Notes: generated by a model not told the origin, from the sequence alone. Shown: positions 17,990 to 27,374, numbered from the stretch's first letter. The stretch is DNA of 64,000 nt from Streptomyces specialis (GCF_001493375.1 NZ_LN929895.1:680661-744660), one strand, 5' to 3'. Made by a program: numbers and translations.

Positions 17990-18762
17990 GGGAGTCTCCG
18001 TCCATCGGGTCGGGGCTGCGTCGAGGGTCGCGTCGGGAGCTGTGTCGGGTGGTGGGTCGGTCGGGGCGGCGCGGCGTCGCCGGGCCGGGGGCGGCGGCGG
18101 TTGGGGTCGAACAGGCGCTGGGCCAGCACCAGCAGGCCCTCGACGGCCAGCGCGAGCAGCGCCACGACGACGGCTCCGGCGACGACCTGCTCGGTGTGGT
18201 AGCGGGCGAAGCCGGCGGTGATGACGCGGCCGAGCCCGCCGCCGCCGGCCAGCGCGGCGAGGGTGGCGGTGGCGACGATCTGCACTGCCGCGGTGCGGAC
18301 GCCGGTCATGATCAGCGGGAACGCCAGCGGGAGTTCGACTCGCGCCAGCACCTGTCGGCGCGACATGCCCATGCCGCGGGCGGCCTCCACGACGCCTCGG
18401 TCGGCCTCGGAGACGCCGACGTAGGCGTTGGTCAGCAGGGGCGGGATCGCGAAGAGGACCAGCGCCAGGATGGTGGGCAGCTCGCCGTGGCGGCCGAGCG
18501 GGCTGAGGGTCAGCAGCACCAGGACGGCGAACGTGGGGATGGCGCGTCCGGCGTTGGAGATGTTGATGGCCAGGGCGCCGCCGAGCCGCCGTCCGCCGCC
18601 GTGGCCGAGCCAGAAGGCGACGGGGAGGGCGACGGCGCAGGAGATCAGCAGGCAGACGCCGGTGAGGTAGAGGTGCTCGCCCAGCCGGTGGGTGATCCCG
18701 GACTCGCCGGACCAGTGCGATCCGGTGGTCAGCCAGGTCCACGCTTCGCCGATCACGTCCAT
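17986..18762 (-). CDS. Osmoprotectant ABC transporter permease (second)
   Basis: A 258-residue membrane subunit of the OpuCB/OpuCD, ProW-like family. About five transmembrane helices include LYLTGVCLLISCAVALPVAFW and the EAARGMGMSRRQVLARVELPLAFPLIM loop, the EAA motif that contacts the ATPase. VATATLAALAGGGGLGRVI is the usual sequence after it. The C-terminal 40 residues are proline/arginine-rich and unconserved. It starts one base after the upstream permease stop and overlaps the binding-protein start, so the three are tightly coupled. Confidence 0.92.
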   Translation of the reverse strand: MDVIGEAWTWLTTGSHWSGESGITHRLGEHLYLTGVCLLISCAVALPVAFWLGHGGGRRLGGALAINISNAGRAIPTFAVLVLLTLSPLGRHGELPTILALVLFAIPPLLTNAYVGVSEADRGVVEAARGMGMSRRQVLARVELPLAFPLIMTGVRTAAVQIVATATLAALAGGGGLGRVITAGFARYHTEQVVAGAVVVALLALAVEGLLVLAQRLFDPNRRRPRPGDAAPPRPTHHPTQLPTRPSTQPRPDGRRLP

Positions 18763-18763
18763 G

Positions 18764-19501
18764 TCACACCGTCCCCGGGACGTCCAGGACCGAGTCCCGG
18801 GGAACGGGCCCGCGCCGTTTCGCGCCGCCCGCGCGGGTCCACGGGGTGATCAGCCGCTGCACGGTCAGCAGCGCCACGTCGGCCAGCACGGCGAGGGCGA
18901 CGCACAGCGCCGAGGCGGTGAGCACCTGAGCCTTGAAGTAGCTGTGCATGCCGCTGTAGATGAGGTTGCCGAGGCCGCCGTAGCCGACGATGGCGCCGAC
19001 CGTGGTCAGGGAGACGGCGGAGACGGTCGCGATCCTTATGCCGGCCATCAGGGCGGGCAGCGCGAGGGGCAGCTCGATCGCGAACAGCATGCGCCCGCGG
19101 CCGTAGCCGAGTCCGACGGCGGCCTCGCGGGCCTCCTCGGGAACGGACTGGAGGCCGGTCAGCATGTTCCGCACCAGGATCGTCAGCGAGTAGAGCACCA
19201 GACCGCAGATGACGACCGACATCGAGATGCCGAAGACGGGGAGCAGCAGGGCGTACATCGCTAGCGTCGGCACGGTGTAGAGGACGGTGGTCAGGCCCAG
19301 GATGCCGCCGGCCGCGAACCGCCAGCGGCGGGCGAGGAGCGCGAGCGGCAGGGCGACGAGGACGGCGATGGCGACGGCGGTGACCGTGATCAGGACGTGC
19401 TCCACGGTGGCGTCGGTCAGTTCCTCGGCGCGGCTGCTCACATATTCACCGCAGATCCACTCGTTCGCCGTAAGACAGCTTTCGGCAGTGGCCGCACTCA
19501 T
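18764..19501 (-). CDS. Osmoprotectant ABC transporter permease (first)
   Basis: A 245-residue OpuCB-like permease. Residues ANEWICGEYVSSRAEELTDATVEHV are the typical extracellular start, followed by TVTAVAIAVLVALPLALLAR and the EAAVGLGYGRGRMLFAIELPLALPALM EAA loop. First gene of the minus-strand transporter operon. Only 32 bp separate its ATG from that of the divergent ATPase gene, so promoters must overlap and the transcripts may be leaderless. No good ribosome site is visible before ATG 19501. Confidence 0.92.
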   Translation of the reverse strand: MSAATAESCLTANEWICGEYVSSRAEELTDATVEHVLITVTAVAIAVLVALPLALLARRWRFAAGGILGLTTVLYTVPTLAMYALLLPVFGISMSVVICGLVLYSLTILVRNMLTGLQSVPEEAREAAVGLGYGRGRMLFAIELPLALPALMAGIRIATVSAVSLTTVGAIVGYGGLGNLIYSGMHSYFKAQVLTASALCVALAVLADVALLTVQRLITPWTRAGGAKRRGPVPRDSVLDVPGTV

Positions 19502-19533
19502 GTTCCGACACCCTAGCCGCTGAATCTGACAAC

Positions 19534-20945
19534 ATGATGAACATGCTGCGCTTCGAGCACGTGTCCAAGCGGTACCCCGACGGGACCGTGGCCGTGGACG
19601 ACCTCGACCTCGATGTGGCGGAGGGCGAGCTGGTCACCCTGGTCGGCCCCTCCGGCTGCGGCAAGACCACCACCATGAAGATGGTCAACCGCCTGGAGGA
19701 GCCCACCGAGGGCCGCGTCCTGCTCGACGGGCAGGACGTCGCCTCCTACGACCCGGTGAAGCTGCGCCGCCGCATCGGCTACGTGATCCAGCAGGTCGGC
19801 CTCTTCCCGCACCGGACCGTGCTCGACAACACCGCCACCGTCCCGCTGCTGCTCGGCCGGCGGCGCGCGGACGCCCGCAGGCGGGCGGCGGAACTGCTGG
19901 AACTGGTCGGCCTGGACCCGTCGGTGTACGGGAGCCGCTACCCGGACCAGCTCTCCGGCGGCCAGCGGCAACGGGTCGGCGTGGCGCGGGCGCGGGCGGC
20001 GGCCCCGCCGGTGCTGCTGATGGACGAGCCGTTCGGCGCGGTGGACCCGGTCACGCGGGAGCGGCTCCAGGACGAGTTCCTCGACCTCCAGGCCAAGATC
20101 CGCAAGACCATCGTGCTCGTCACCCACGACGTGACCGAGGCGGTCAAACTCGGCGACCGGATCGCCCTGTTCGGCGAGCAGGCCCGCATCGCGCAGTACG
20201 ACACGCCCGCCGCGATCCTCGCCGCCCCCGCCGACGACTTCGTCGCGTCGTTCATCGGTTCGGGAGCCGCGATCCGCGGACTGCGCCTGGTGCCCGTCGG
20301 CACCCTCCCGCTGGACCCCGTCGACGTGGTCACCGAGGATCCGGCCCGCGACGACCCGGCCCGCGAGGACATGGCCCGCGAGGACCCGGCCGGGGCCGGA
20401 GCGGAGGACGCCGGCGGTGCCCCGCGCGCCGTCCTGGTCGGCGCGGACGGCAGGCCGCGCCGCTGGCTGCGCCCGCCCGCCCGGCCCGACGCCGGCACGG
20501 ACCCGGCCGCCGCCCTCGTCCGGGAGGCCCCGAGCCCCTACGACGCGCTGGGAGCCATGCCTCCTCGCTGGCGTCGGACGGGCTGCGCGGCGGGGGCGGC
20601 CGCGGGGCCTTGTCGCTGGACGGGGACGACGGCCTGCACGGCTGGCTCCCGCTGCCGGAGCCCGGCGACGGCGGCGGGGGCGGCGCGGACGCGGGGGACG
20701 GGCGGGTCGCCGACCGCGCGCGGCGGATGGAGGCGTGGCTGCCGCTGGGCTCGTCGCTGAAACAGGCGTTCTCCACGATGCTCCAGTACGACGCGGGCTG
20801 GATCGCGGTGCTCGACGAGGACGACCGCTTCCTCGGCGTGCTGACCCCCGGCGGCCTGCACGAGGCGCTGCGGCGCTCGATCGAGGCGGACGCGCGGGCC
20901 GTGGACCGCGCGGCGGTCGAACTGGACATCGCCAAGGGCCCGTAG
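19534..20945 (+). CDS. Osmoprotectant ABC transporter ATP-binding protein (OpuCA/ProV-like), frameshifted in C-terminal part
   Basis: ATPase for the divergent permease/binding-protein operon. Walker A GPSGCGKTTT, the QAT-family QQVGLFPHRTV segment, signature QLSGGQRQRVGVARA and Walker B VLLMDEPFGAVDPV are intact, followed by the regulatory extension. The frame breaks near 20559. Upstream it reads DALGAM in one frame; downstream ASSLASDGLRGG to the CBS domain (LKQAFSTMLQYDAGWIAVLD, FLGVLTPGGLHEALR) reads in another. Adding one G (ATGGCC for ATGCC) would join them. CBS domains sense ionic strength in OpuA-type transporters. The break is more likely a sequencing error than decay, since both sides keep normal codon bias. 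Confidence 0.85.
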
Positions 20946-20953
20946 CCGGTGGC

Positions 20954-21457
20954 TCAGACGGGCGAGCCCACCGGGCCGTTCCCGCCCTCGTCGTTCTCGT
21001 CGCCGTCCGGCAGGCGGCAGACCCGTTCCAGCAGCAGGGCCGCCGCCACCACCGCGAAGCCCGCCAGCACCGCGAGCCCGGCGTACAGCGCCTGGTCCCG
21101 GCGGTTGGGCACGTCCAGCCGCTCCATCGCCAGATAGAGGCCGAACCCGCCGTACCCGCCGGCCATCAGCGCCGAGACCAGCGCGCTGGCCTGGCCGAAG
21201 ACGACCGCGCGGGCCGCCATCAGCCGGTCCACCGGCCTGGCGCCCGGCCGCCGCTCGCGCTGCGCCCGCAGGCGCGCGCGCAGCGACAGGGCCGTCGCCA
21301 GCAGAGTGGCGGCGATCAGACCGAGGATGACGGGCGCGAGCAGCGGCACGGCGGGCAGCGTGTTGCCGAGGGAGTCCCACAGGCCGGCCCCCGCCCAGGC
21401 GAGCGCCGTCGCCGCCGCGAACAAGCCGGCCAGTGTCGCGATCCGCAGTTGGTTCAC
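20954..21457 (-). CDS. DUF3180 membrane protein
   Basis: A 167-residue protein with four predicted transmembrane helices (IATLAGLFAAATALAWAGAG, VPLLAPVILGLIAATLLATAL, AVVFGQASALVSALMAGG, LAVLAGFAVVAAALLLERV). DUF3180 proteins are regularly encoded immediately after folK in actinomycetes, as here; their function is unknown. An internal LRAQRERRPGARPVDRLMAAR loop is strongly basic. GTG 21457 has no strong ribosome site. Confidence 0.86.
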   Translation of the reverse strand: MNQLRIATLAGLFAAATALAWAGAGLWDSLGNTLPAVPLLAPVILGLIAATLLATALSLRARLRAQRERRPGARPVDRLMAARAVVFGQASALVSALMAGGYGGFGLYLAMERLDVPNRRDQALYAGLAVLAGFAVVAAALLLERVCRLPDGDENDEGGNGPVGSPV

Positions 21458-21540
21458 CGCTGTGCGCGCCCCTCGTCGTGAATGGTCCGAAGTCGTAGTC
21501 TGCCGCAGCCACCCGGCTCAGGACCCGGTCGGCCCCGGGG

Positions 21541-22149
21541 TCAGTCCGGGACGACGAGCCCGAGGTCCGACCGGAGCGTCACGCCCTGCCCCGCCACCTC
21601 CGACAGCAGCCCGGCGACCGTGCCCCGTCCGGGGACAACGGCGTCGGGCTGGACATCGTGCCACGGCGCCAGCACGAAAGCCCGTTCGTGGGCCCGTGGA
21701 TGGGGCAGGGTGAGCGCCGGGTCGCCGGAGACGATGCCCTCGTACGCCACGATGTCCACGTCCAGGGTCCGCGGACCCCAGTGGCTGTGGCGGACCCGCT
21801 GGTACGCCTCCTCCACCGCGTGGGCCCGCTCCAGCAGCGAGGACGGCGGCAGCGTGGTCCGCAGCAGCACCACGGCGTTGAGGTACGCGCCCTGGGTGCC
21901 GGGCTCGACGCCCCACGGCTCGGTCTCGTAGACGGGGGAGACGGCCTTCACCTTCAGGCCCGGGGTGTCGGCGAGCGCGTCGACCGCGCCCTGAAGGGTC
22001 TCCAGGCGGTTGCCGAGGTTGCTGCCGAGGGACAGCACGGCGGTCCTGGGGTTGTGGAGCGTCGAGTCGGCGGCGTCCACCTGCCGCACGACGGACGCGG
22101 GCACCGGCTGGACGGTCGGATCGGGGGAGGACGGGGCATCGGGGGTCAT
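21541..22149 (-). CDS. folK: 2-amino-4-hydroxy-6-hydroxymethyldihydropteridine pyrophosphokinase
   Basis: A 202-residue HPPK that transfers pyrophosphate from ATP to hydroxymethyl-dihydropterin, activating it for FolP. The signatures LSLGSNLGNRLETLQGAVDAL, SPVYETEPWGV and RWGPRTLDVDI-like HWGPRTLDVDIVAYEG are present, along with LPHPRAHERAFVLAPW. The first 35 residues are an actinobacterial extension. Its ATG overlaps the folB stop (ATGA), so the two are coupled. Confidence 0.95.
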   Translation of the reverse strand: MTPDAPSSPDPTVQPVPASVVRQVDAADSTLHNPRTAVLSLGSNLGNRLETLQGAVDALADTPGLKVKAVSPVYETEPWGVEPGTQGAYLNAVVLLRTTLPPSSLLERAHAVEEAYQRVRHSHWGPRTLDVDIVAYEGIVSGDPALTLPHPRAHERAFVLAPWHDVQPDAVVPGRGTVAGLLSEVAGQGVTLRSDLGLVVPD

Positions 22150-22505
22150 GCTCGGCTCCGCGTGATGGTGAGGGACACGTCGTCGAAGGGAACGGTGATC
22201 GGCGCCTCCGGCTTGTGCACCGTCACCTCCACCTCCCGCACGGCGTCGTGCGTCAGGCAGCGGTCGGCGATGCGCTGGGCCAGCGTCTCCAGCAGGTCAC
22301 AGGGCTCGCCCGCGATCAGGGCGGTGACCTCCTCGGCCACGACGCCGTAGTGCACGGTCCTGGCCAGGTCGTCGGTCTCGGCCGCGGGACGGGTGTCGAG
22401 GCCCAGGACGACATCGACGACGAACGGTTGTCCCTCGGCACGTTCCCTCGGGAGCACGCCGTGAAAGCCTCTGGCACGCAGTCCGCGCAAGGCGATTCTG
22501 TCCAC
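22146..22505 (-). CDS. folB: Dihydroneopterin aldolase
   Basis: A 119-residue aldolase that cleaves dihydroneopterin to hydroxymethyl-dihydropterin and glycolaldehyde. Family sequence GLRARGFHGVLPRERAEGQPFVVDV contains the conserved Tyr/His active-site area, and CDLLETLAQRIADRCL and VEVTVHKPEAPI are typical. GTG 22505 (VDRIALRG, the usual start) lies eight bases after GAGGGAG; GTG 22514 would overlap the ribosome site. First gene of folB-folK-DUF3180; it is divergent from folP across 154 bp. Confidence 0.95.
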   Translation of the reverse strand: MDRIALRGLRARGFHGVLPRERAEGQPFVVDVVLGLDTRPAAETDDLARTVHYGVVAEEVTALIAGEPCDLLETLAQRIADRCLTHDAVREVEVTVHKPEAPITVPFDDVSLTITRSRA

Positions 22506-22659
22506 GGCGGTCACTCCCTCGGTCGGGTGGCGGCGGCATGACGCCTCGGTCCGGTATTCGAATCTACCTGCGAGACCTCGACCCCCCTGTCAGCACCGTC
22601 CGCCCCGGCGGTGTTCCCGCGCGGCCCGGGGCCGGGACCGCTGCCCCTACCCTGGTGGC

Positions 22660-23532
22660 ATGAGCATCTCGCACGGCCAGGTGACCGGTCTGCCCCGGTG
22701 GGACCGCTGCGCGGTCATGGGGGTGGTCAACGTCACACCGGACTCCTTCTCCGACGGCGGGCGGGGGTTCGACGTCGAGTCCGCGGTCAAGCGCGGCCTG
22801 GATCTGGTGGCCGAGGGCGCGGATCTCGTGGACGTCGGCGGGGAGTCGACGCGGCCCGGCGCGACGCGGGTGGACGAGGCGGAGGAGTTGCGGCGGGTCA
22901 TCCCCGTGGTGCGGGAACTGGCCGGTGAGGGCGTCGTCGTCAGCGTGGACACCATGCGGGCCTCCGTCGCCGAGCGGTCGGTCGCGGCGGGCGCCCGGCT
23001 CGTCAACGACGTGAGCGGCGGACGCGCCGACGCCCGGATGGTGCCGGTGGTGGCGGACGCGGAGGTGCCGTTCGTCGTGATGCACTGGCGCGGCCAGAGC
23101 GTCGACATGAACGACCGCGCCGTATACGGAGACGTGGTGACCGAGGTGATCGGCGAACTGCGCGCGAGCCTGGACGCCGCGGTGGCGGGCGGGATCGCGG
23201 CGGACCGGATCGTCACCGACCCCGGCCTGGGGTTCGCCAAGCGGGCCGGGCACGACCTGGCGCTGGTGGCCGCCGTGGACCGGCTGCGCGCCGAACTGGG
23301 CCTGCCGCTGCTGATCGCGGCCTCCAGAAAGCGGTTCCTGGGCCGGGTGGTGGCCCGGCCCGACGGCACCCCGCCGCCCGCCCGCGAGCGGGACGCGGCG
23401 ACCGCCGCCGTCACCGCGCTGGCCGCCCGCGCGGGCGCCTGGGCGGTGCGCGTGCACGAGGTGCGGGCCAGCGCCGACGCGGTACGGGTGGTGCGGGCCG
23501 TCACCGGCGCGGGCGGGGAGGGAGCCGCGTGA
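22660..23532 (+). CDS. folP: Dihydropteroate synthase
   Basis: A 290-residue enzyme joining hydroxymethyl-dihydropterin pyrophosphate and p-aminobenzoate; the sulfonamide target. MGVVNVTPDSFSDGG, DLVDVGGESTRPGA, RLVNDVSGG and the C-terminal SRKRFLGR are all family landmarks. Start ATG 22660. It overlaps the downstream NTF2-like gene by 4 nt. Here folP points away from folB-folK, so the pathway genes form two divergent transcripts plus the distant folE. Confidence 0.96.
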   Translation: MSISHGQVTGLPRWDRCAVMGVVNVTPDSFSDGGRGFDVESAVKRGLDLVAEGADLVDVGGESTRPGATRVDEAEELRRVIPVVRELAGEGVVVSVDTMRASVAERSVAAGARLVNDVSGGRADARMVPVVADAEVPFVVMHWRGQSVDMNDRAVYGDVVTEVIGELRASLDAAVAGGIAADRIVTDPGLGFAKRAGHDLALVAAVDRLRAELGLPLLIAASRKRFLGRVVARPDGTPPPARERDAATAAVTALAARAGAWAVRVHEVRASADAVRVVRAVTGAGGEGAA

Positions 23533-24014
23533 GCGGCGCCCCGAAGGACGTCGAGGCGGTGTCCGCCGCCAACACCGCGCTGTACGACGCGCTGGAGCGC
23601 GGCGACCTGGAGGCGATGTCCGAGCAGTGGCTCGACGACGGCGTCAGCGTCGTCCACCCCGGCTGGCCGGTGATCAGCGGGCGCGGCGAGGTGATCCGTT
23701 CCTACGCGCTGATCATGGCGAACACCGAGTACATCCAGTTCTTCCTGACCGATGTCGAGGTCTCCGTACTGGGCGACACCGCCCTGGTGACCTGCACCGA
23801 GAACATCCTCAGCGGCGGCCCCGCCGAGGCCGACGGCACCGCCGGGCCACTGGTCGGCGGGCTCGTCGTGGCGACCAACGTCTTCCGCCGCACCGGGGAC
23901 GGCGCGTGGAAGCTCTGGTCGCACCACGGCTCACCGGTGCTGATCGACGACGACGAGGAGGAAACGGACGGCGACGAGGACGCCCTCGGCACCTCCCCGG
24001 ACGAGGACCTCTGA
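23529..24014 (+). CDS. SnoaL/NTF2-like protein (folate-cluster associated)
   Basis: A 161-residue small alpha+beta-barrel protein of the nuclear transport factor 2/SnoaL-like superfamily. ANTALYDALERGDLEAMSEQWLDDGVSVVHPGWPVISGRGEV is the typical N-terminal half, ending with VVATNVFRRTGDGAWKLWSHHGSP. An acidic tail follows (DDDEEETDGDEDALG). Its GTG overlaps the folP stop. This companion of folP is common in Streptomyces; no catalytic role is known to me. Confidence 0.88.
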   Translation: MSGAPKDVEAVSAANTALYDALERGDLEAMSEQWLDDGVSVVHPGWPVISGRGEVIRSYALIMANTEYIQFFLTDVEVSVLGDTALVTCTENILSGGPAEADGTAGPLVGGLVVATNVFRRTGDGAWKLWSHHGSPVLIDDDEEETDGDEDALGTSPDEDL

Positions 24015-24227
24015 CCCGGCCCGGTGCGGCAGTTGCCGGGCGTGCCTCACCGCCGTCCTGACGTGCCCGGAGTGCCGGGCGGCAGACAGGGCGCGGCGGA
24101 CGCCGCAGGGGGAACGGCCCGGCCCGCGTCGTCCCCGTGCGGCCTCGTCGTGCTGACCGTCGTCCGGGCCGCCCCGGCGAGCGGCGGCGTGACGACGCCG
24201 GGTGCGAGCGCGTACGCGGGGCACGGG

Positions 24228-25616
24228 TCAGGCCGTGTCGTTCGTGCCGTCCGTGGCCTCCGGCGCCGCCGGGGGGCCCGTCAGCCAGCGTTCCGGGGTG
24301 GCCCGGCGGCGGCTCAGGCGGGAGCGGGTGGCCTGGGCGGCGACCTCGCGGGTGGCGTGGTCGGCGTCCTGGAGGCGGGCGGTCGCCGTGCCGTTCGCGC
24401 CGTGGTCCACGTGGATGTGGGCCAGCCGCAGCTTCCGCGCCCACGGCCCCTGCGTCAGCCGCACGCTCTGCACCTTCGCGTGCGGCACGAGCGTGTGCCG
24501 CAGCCGCAGCCGGCCCTGGCGGGCCACGAACACCGCGTCCGTCACGCCGTGTCCGTAGCCGACGCGCCAGACCGGGACCGCCCAGCGGGCCCGGCGGGGC
24601 GCGCGGTGGACCGAGGCCAGGGCCTGTTCCAGGTCCACCGCGGGCAGGATGCGGCCGATCAGCGCGCCGGCCACCGCGCGGGGCGCGACCGGCAGCAGCA
24701 GGCCGCTCTCGTTGCCCGCGCCCGCGACCTCCAGCTCCACCCGGACCCAGCCGCGCGCCCGCCACAGCAGCGGCTCCACGATCCGCACCGACTGCACCCG
24801 GCCCGGCGGCACGGTGGCGTGGTCGCGCTGGAGCAGGCCGTGGTCCAGGCGCAGCCCGTCCGGTGATTCGCTGACCGTCCAGCCGTACTGCGTGAGGAAG
24901 GCGCCCAGGCTGCCCCGCCAGACCGCGGCCAGCATCGGCAGCACGACCACCAGCGCCGCGAAGAGGCTGCCGGTCGCCACCCACACCAGCGGCGCCAGGA
25001 CCAGCGCCCCCAGCAGGAACCCCCACGCGCTGCCCAGCAGCGCCAGCGCCCACGCCAGGTCCTCGGTCCGCACCCGGTACAGCGCCCGCGCCGGCGCCTC
25101 GCCCGCCGTGGGCGCCGCCTCCGGGGCGATCCCGGCGGCGCGGGCCAGCAGCTCCGCGCGCAGGTCACGCGCCTCGTTCTCGTCGAGGAACGCCAGCTCG
25201 TCCGCCGAGCCGGAGCCGACCACGTCCATCTTCAGCTTGGCCACGCCCAGCGCCCTGGCCAGCAGCGGCCGGGTGATGTCCACGGACTGGATTCGGTCCA
25301 GGCGCAGGTGCGCGCTGCGGCGGAACAGCAGCCCGGTCCTGATGCGCAGTTCGGTGTCGGTCACCAGGTAGCGGGTGACGCGCCAGGACAGCCAGCCGTA
25401 GCCGGAGGCGCAGACCAGGACGGTGGCGACCAGCGCCAGCGACCGGCCGGTGCCGAGCGAGGCGGTCCAGGTGCGGAGCTGGTCGGCGTTCTGCGCGACG
25501 ACCGCGAAGAGGCCCGCCAGCGGTGCCCATGCCCGCCGCCACGGGGTCAGCGGGTGGAGCCGCTTGCCGCTCCCGGCGGGGATGCCGTCCCCGGGCGCGG
25601 GGGGCACCGGGGTCAC
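24228..25616 (-). CDS. PH (DUF304/YdbT-type) domain membrane protein
   Basis: A 462-residue protein with several transmembrane helices and repeated bacterial PH domains (bPH2), of the YdbT family. Repeats are seen as YLVTDTELRIRTGLLFRRSAH...RIQSVDI (about 80-110), WTVSESPDGLRLDHGLLQRDHATVP...RVQSVRIVEP (about 245-275) and FVARQGRLRLRHTLVPHAKVQSVRL (about 385-410). In homologues such proteins sit beside a second smaller PH protein and are linked to membrane-stress or bacteriocin tolerance; function here is unproven. GTG 25616 overlaps the upstream stop by 4 nt. Codon use is normal. Confidence 0.85.
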   Translation of the reverse strand: MTPVPPAPGDGIPAGSGKRLHPLTPWRRAWAPLAGLFAVVAQNADQLRTWTASLGTGRSLALVATVLVCASGYGWLSWRVTRYLVTDTELRIRTGLLFRRSAHLRLDRIQSVDITRPLLARALGVAKLKMDVVGSGSADELAFLDENEARDLRAELLARAAGIAPEAAPTAGEAPARALYRVRTEDLAWALALLGSAWGFLLGALVLAPLVWVATGSLFAALVVVLPMLAAVWRGSLGAFLTQYGWTVSESPDGLRLDHGLLQRDHATVPPGRVQSVRIVEPLLWRARGWVRVELEVAGAGNESGLLLPVAPRAVAGALIGRILPAVDLEQALASVHRAPRRARWAVPVWRVGYGHGVTDAVFVARQGRLRLRHTLVPHAKVQSVRLTQGPWARKLRLAHIHVDHGANGTATARLQDADHATREVAAQATRSRLSRRRATPERWLTGPPAAPEATDGTNDTA

Positions 25617-26128
25617 AGCCCCGCCGAGCGGGCCTCGCCCAGCTCGGTGAGCCGGTCGCGCAGCCGTTCCGCCTCGGCGGGGGCGAGGCCGGGGACGGTG
25701 GCGTCGGGGGCCGCCGCCGCGGGGTGGAGCTGGAGCCGGGCCAGGCCGAAGCGGCGCTCCAGCGGCCCCGACGTGACCTCCACCAGTTGCATCCGGCCGT
25801 AGGGGACGACCGTGAGCTGCCGCCACAGGACGCCCCGGCTGATGAGGAGGTCGTCGTCGCGTTCGAGATAGCGCCAGGACCGCCAGTTGCGGCCGAGCGC
25901 CGGCCAGCTCCCGGCCGCCACCGCCACCGGCGGCACCGCGAGGAGCGACCAGAGGCCGTCCGTGAAGAGCGGCGGCAGCACGGCGGCGGCCAGCGCGGGC
26001 GGGCCCAGCCACAGGACGAGGAGCAGCCGTCGCATGCGGAGCAGGCCGGGTTCGATCGCCCGCCAGCGCTCACCGCCCGCCGCCTCGGACCCCCCGTCCG
26101 GTGCCGGTCCCTGTGCCACCGTGTCCAT
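25613..26128 (-). CDS. PH (DUF304/YdbS-type) domain membrane protein
   Basis: A 171-residue YdbS-like protein: a pair of transmembrane helices (LLLVLWLGPPALAAAVLPPL; WSLLAVPPVAVAAGSWPAL) followed by one bPH2 domain (YLERDDDLLISRGVLWRQLTVVPYGRMQLVEV). The GPLERRFGLARLQLHPAA stretch closes the repeat. It forms a YdbS-YdbT pair with the overlapping downstream gene. ATG 26128 gives the usual short N terminus; no strong ribosome site is visible. Confidence 0.86.
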   Translation of the reverse strand: MDTVAQGPAPDGGSEAAGGERWRAIEPGLLRMRRLLLVLWLGPPALAAAVLPPLFTDGLWSLLAVPPVAVAAGSWPALGRNWRSWRYLERDDDLLISRGVLWRQLTVVPYGRMQLVEVTSGPLERRFGLARLQLHPAAAAPDATVPGLAPAEAERLRDRLTELGEARSAGL

Positions 26129-26192
26129 GCCGGAAAGCTTAGAGCGGGGACGGGGGCTGGAAGAGGGCGGAGAAGGTGCGAGACTGGCGCGC

Positions 26193-27344
26193 ATGGCGGA
26201 GACGGCGCACACGACGGTCGGGATCGGCGGGGCCGCCGAGAGCACCGACATGGTGCTGAACATCGGCCCCCAGCACCCGGCCACCCACGGTGTCCTGCGG
26301 TTGCGCCTCACGCTGGACGGGGAGCGCATCTCGCGCGCCGAGCCGGTCGTCGGCTACATGCACCGGGGCGTGGAGAAGCTTTTCGAGGCGCGTGACTACC
26401 GGCAGATCATCGTGCTGGCGAACCGGCACGACTGGCTGTCGGCGTTCTCCAACGAGCTGGGCGTGGTCCTCGCCGTCGAGCGGATGCTCGGCATGGAGGT
26501 CCCCGAGCGCGCGGTGTGGCTGCGCACGCTGCTCGCCGAGCTGAACCGGGTGCTGAACCACCTGATGTTCCTCGGCTCCTATCCGCTGGAACTGGGCGGC
26601 ATCACACCGATCTTCTACTCCTTCACCGAGCGCGAGAGCCTCCAGCAGGTGATGGAGGAGGTGTCCGGCGGCCGGATGCACTACATGTTCAACCGCGTCG
26701 GCGGCCTGAAGGAGGACCTGCCGGCCGGCTGGACCGGCCGGGCCCGGCAGGCGGTCGCGGCGGTCCGCACGCGGCTCGCGCAACTGGACGATCTGGTGCT
26801 GGGCAACGAGGTGTTCCTCGCCCGCACCACCGGCGTCGGCGTGCTCAGCCCCGAACTGGCCTGCGCCTACGGGGTGTCCGGCCCCATCGCGCGGGCCCGC
26901 GGCGTCGACTTCGACCTGCGCCGCGACGAGCCGTACCTGGCGTACGGGGAGCTGCGGGACGTGCTGCGCGTCGCCACCCGGGAGGCCGGGGACTGCCGGG
27001 CCCGGATGGAGGTGCTGTTCGAGCAGACGGCGAACGCGCTGGATCTCGCCGACGCCTGCCTCGACCGGCTCGCCGAGCTGCCGCCGGGCCCGGTGAACCA
27101 GCGGCTGCCCAAGGTGCTGAAGGCGCCGGAGGGCGCCACGTACGCCTGGACGGAGAACCCGCTGGGCGTCAACGGCTACTACCTGGTGTCGAAGGGCGAG
27201 AAGACGCCGTACCGCCTGAAGCTCCGCACCGCCTCGTACAACAACATCTCGGTGCTGGGGGAGCTGCTGCCGGGGACGCTGGTGGCCGACATGGTCGCGA
27301 TCCTCGGCTCGTTCTTCTTCATCGTCGGCGACATCGACAAGTAG
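26193..27344 (+). CDS. nuoD2: NADH-quinone oxidoreductase subunit D homologue (stand-alone NuoD2)
   Basis: A 383-residue 49-kDa-subunit homologue of complex I, homologous to [NiFe] hydrogenase large subunits. NIGPQHPATHGVLRL, VVGYMHRGVEKLFE, LNRVLNHLMFLGSYPLELG and the C-terminal SFFFIVGDIDK are characteristic. No other nuo genes are adjacent, so this is the extra, free-standing NuoD copy known in Streptomyces, not the one in the main nuo operon. The arginine of HRG (residue 58) corresponds to the one dimethylated in mitochondrial NDUFS2. The convergent neighbour encodes a methyltransferase of the family that does this. Confidence 0.92.
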   Translation: MAETAHTTVGIGGAAESTDMVLNIGPQHPATHGVLRLRLTLDGERISRAEPVVGYMHRGVEKLFEARDYRQIIVLANRHDWLSAFSNELGVVLAVERMLGMEVPERAVWLRTLLAELNRVLNHLMFLGSYPLELGGITPIFYSFTERESLQQVMEEVSGGRMHYMFNRVGGLKEDLPAGWTGRARQAVAAVRTRLAQLDDLVLGNEVFLARTTGVGVLSPELACAYGVSGPIARARGVDFDLRRDEPYLAYGELRDVLRVATREAGDCRARMEVLFEQTANALDLADACLDRLAELPPGPVNQRLPKVLKAPEGATYAWTENPLGVNGYYLVSKGEKTPYRLKLRTASYNNISVLGELLPGTLVADMVAILGSFFFIVGDIDK

Positions 27345-27374
27345 CCGGCACGCGGCCGGCGCGGCCGGGCCGAC

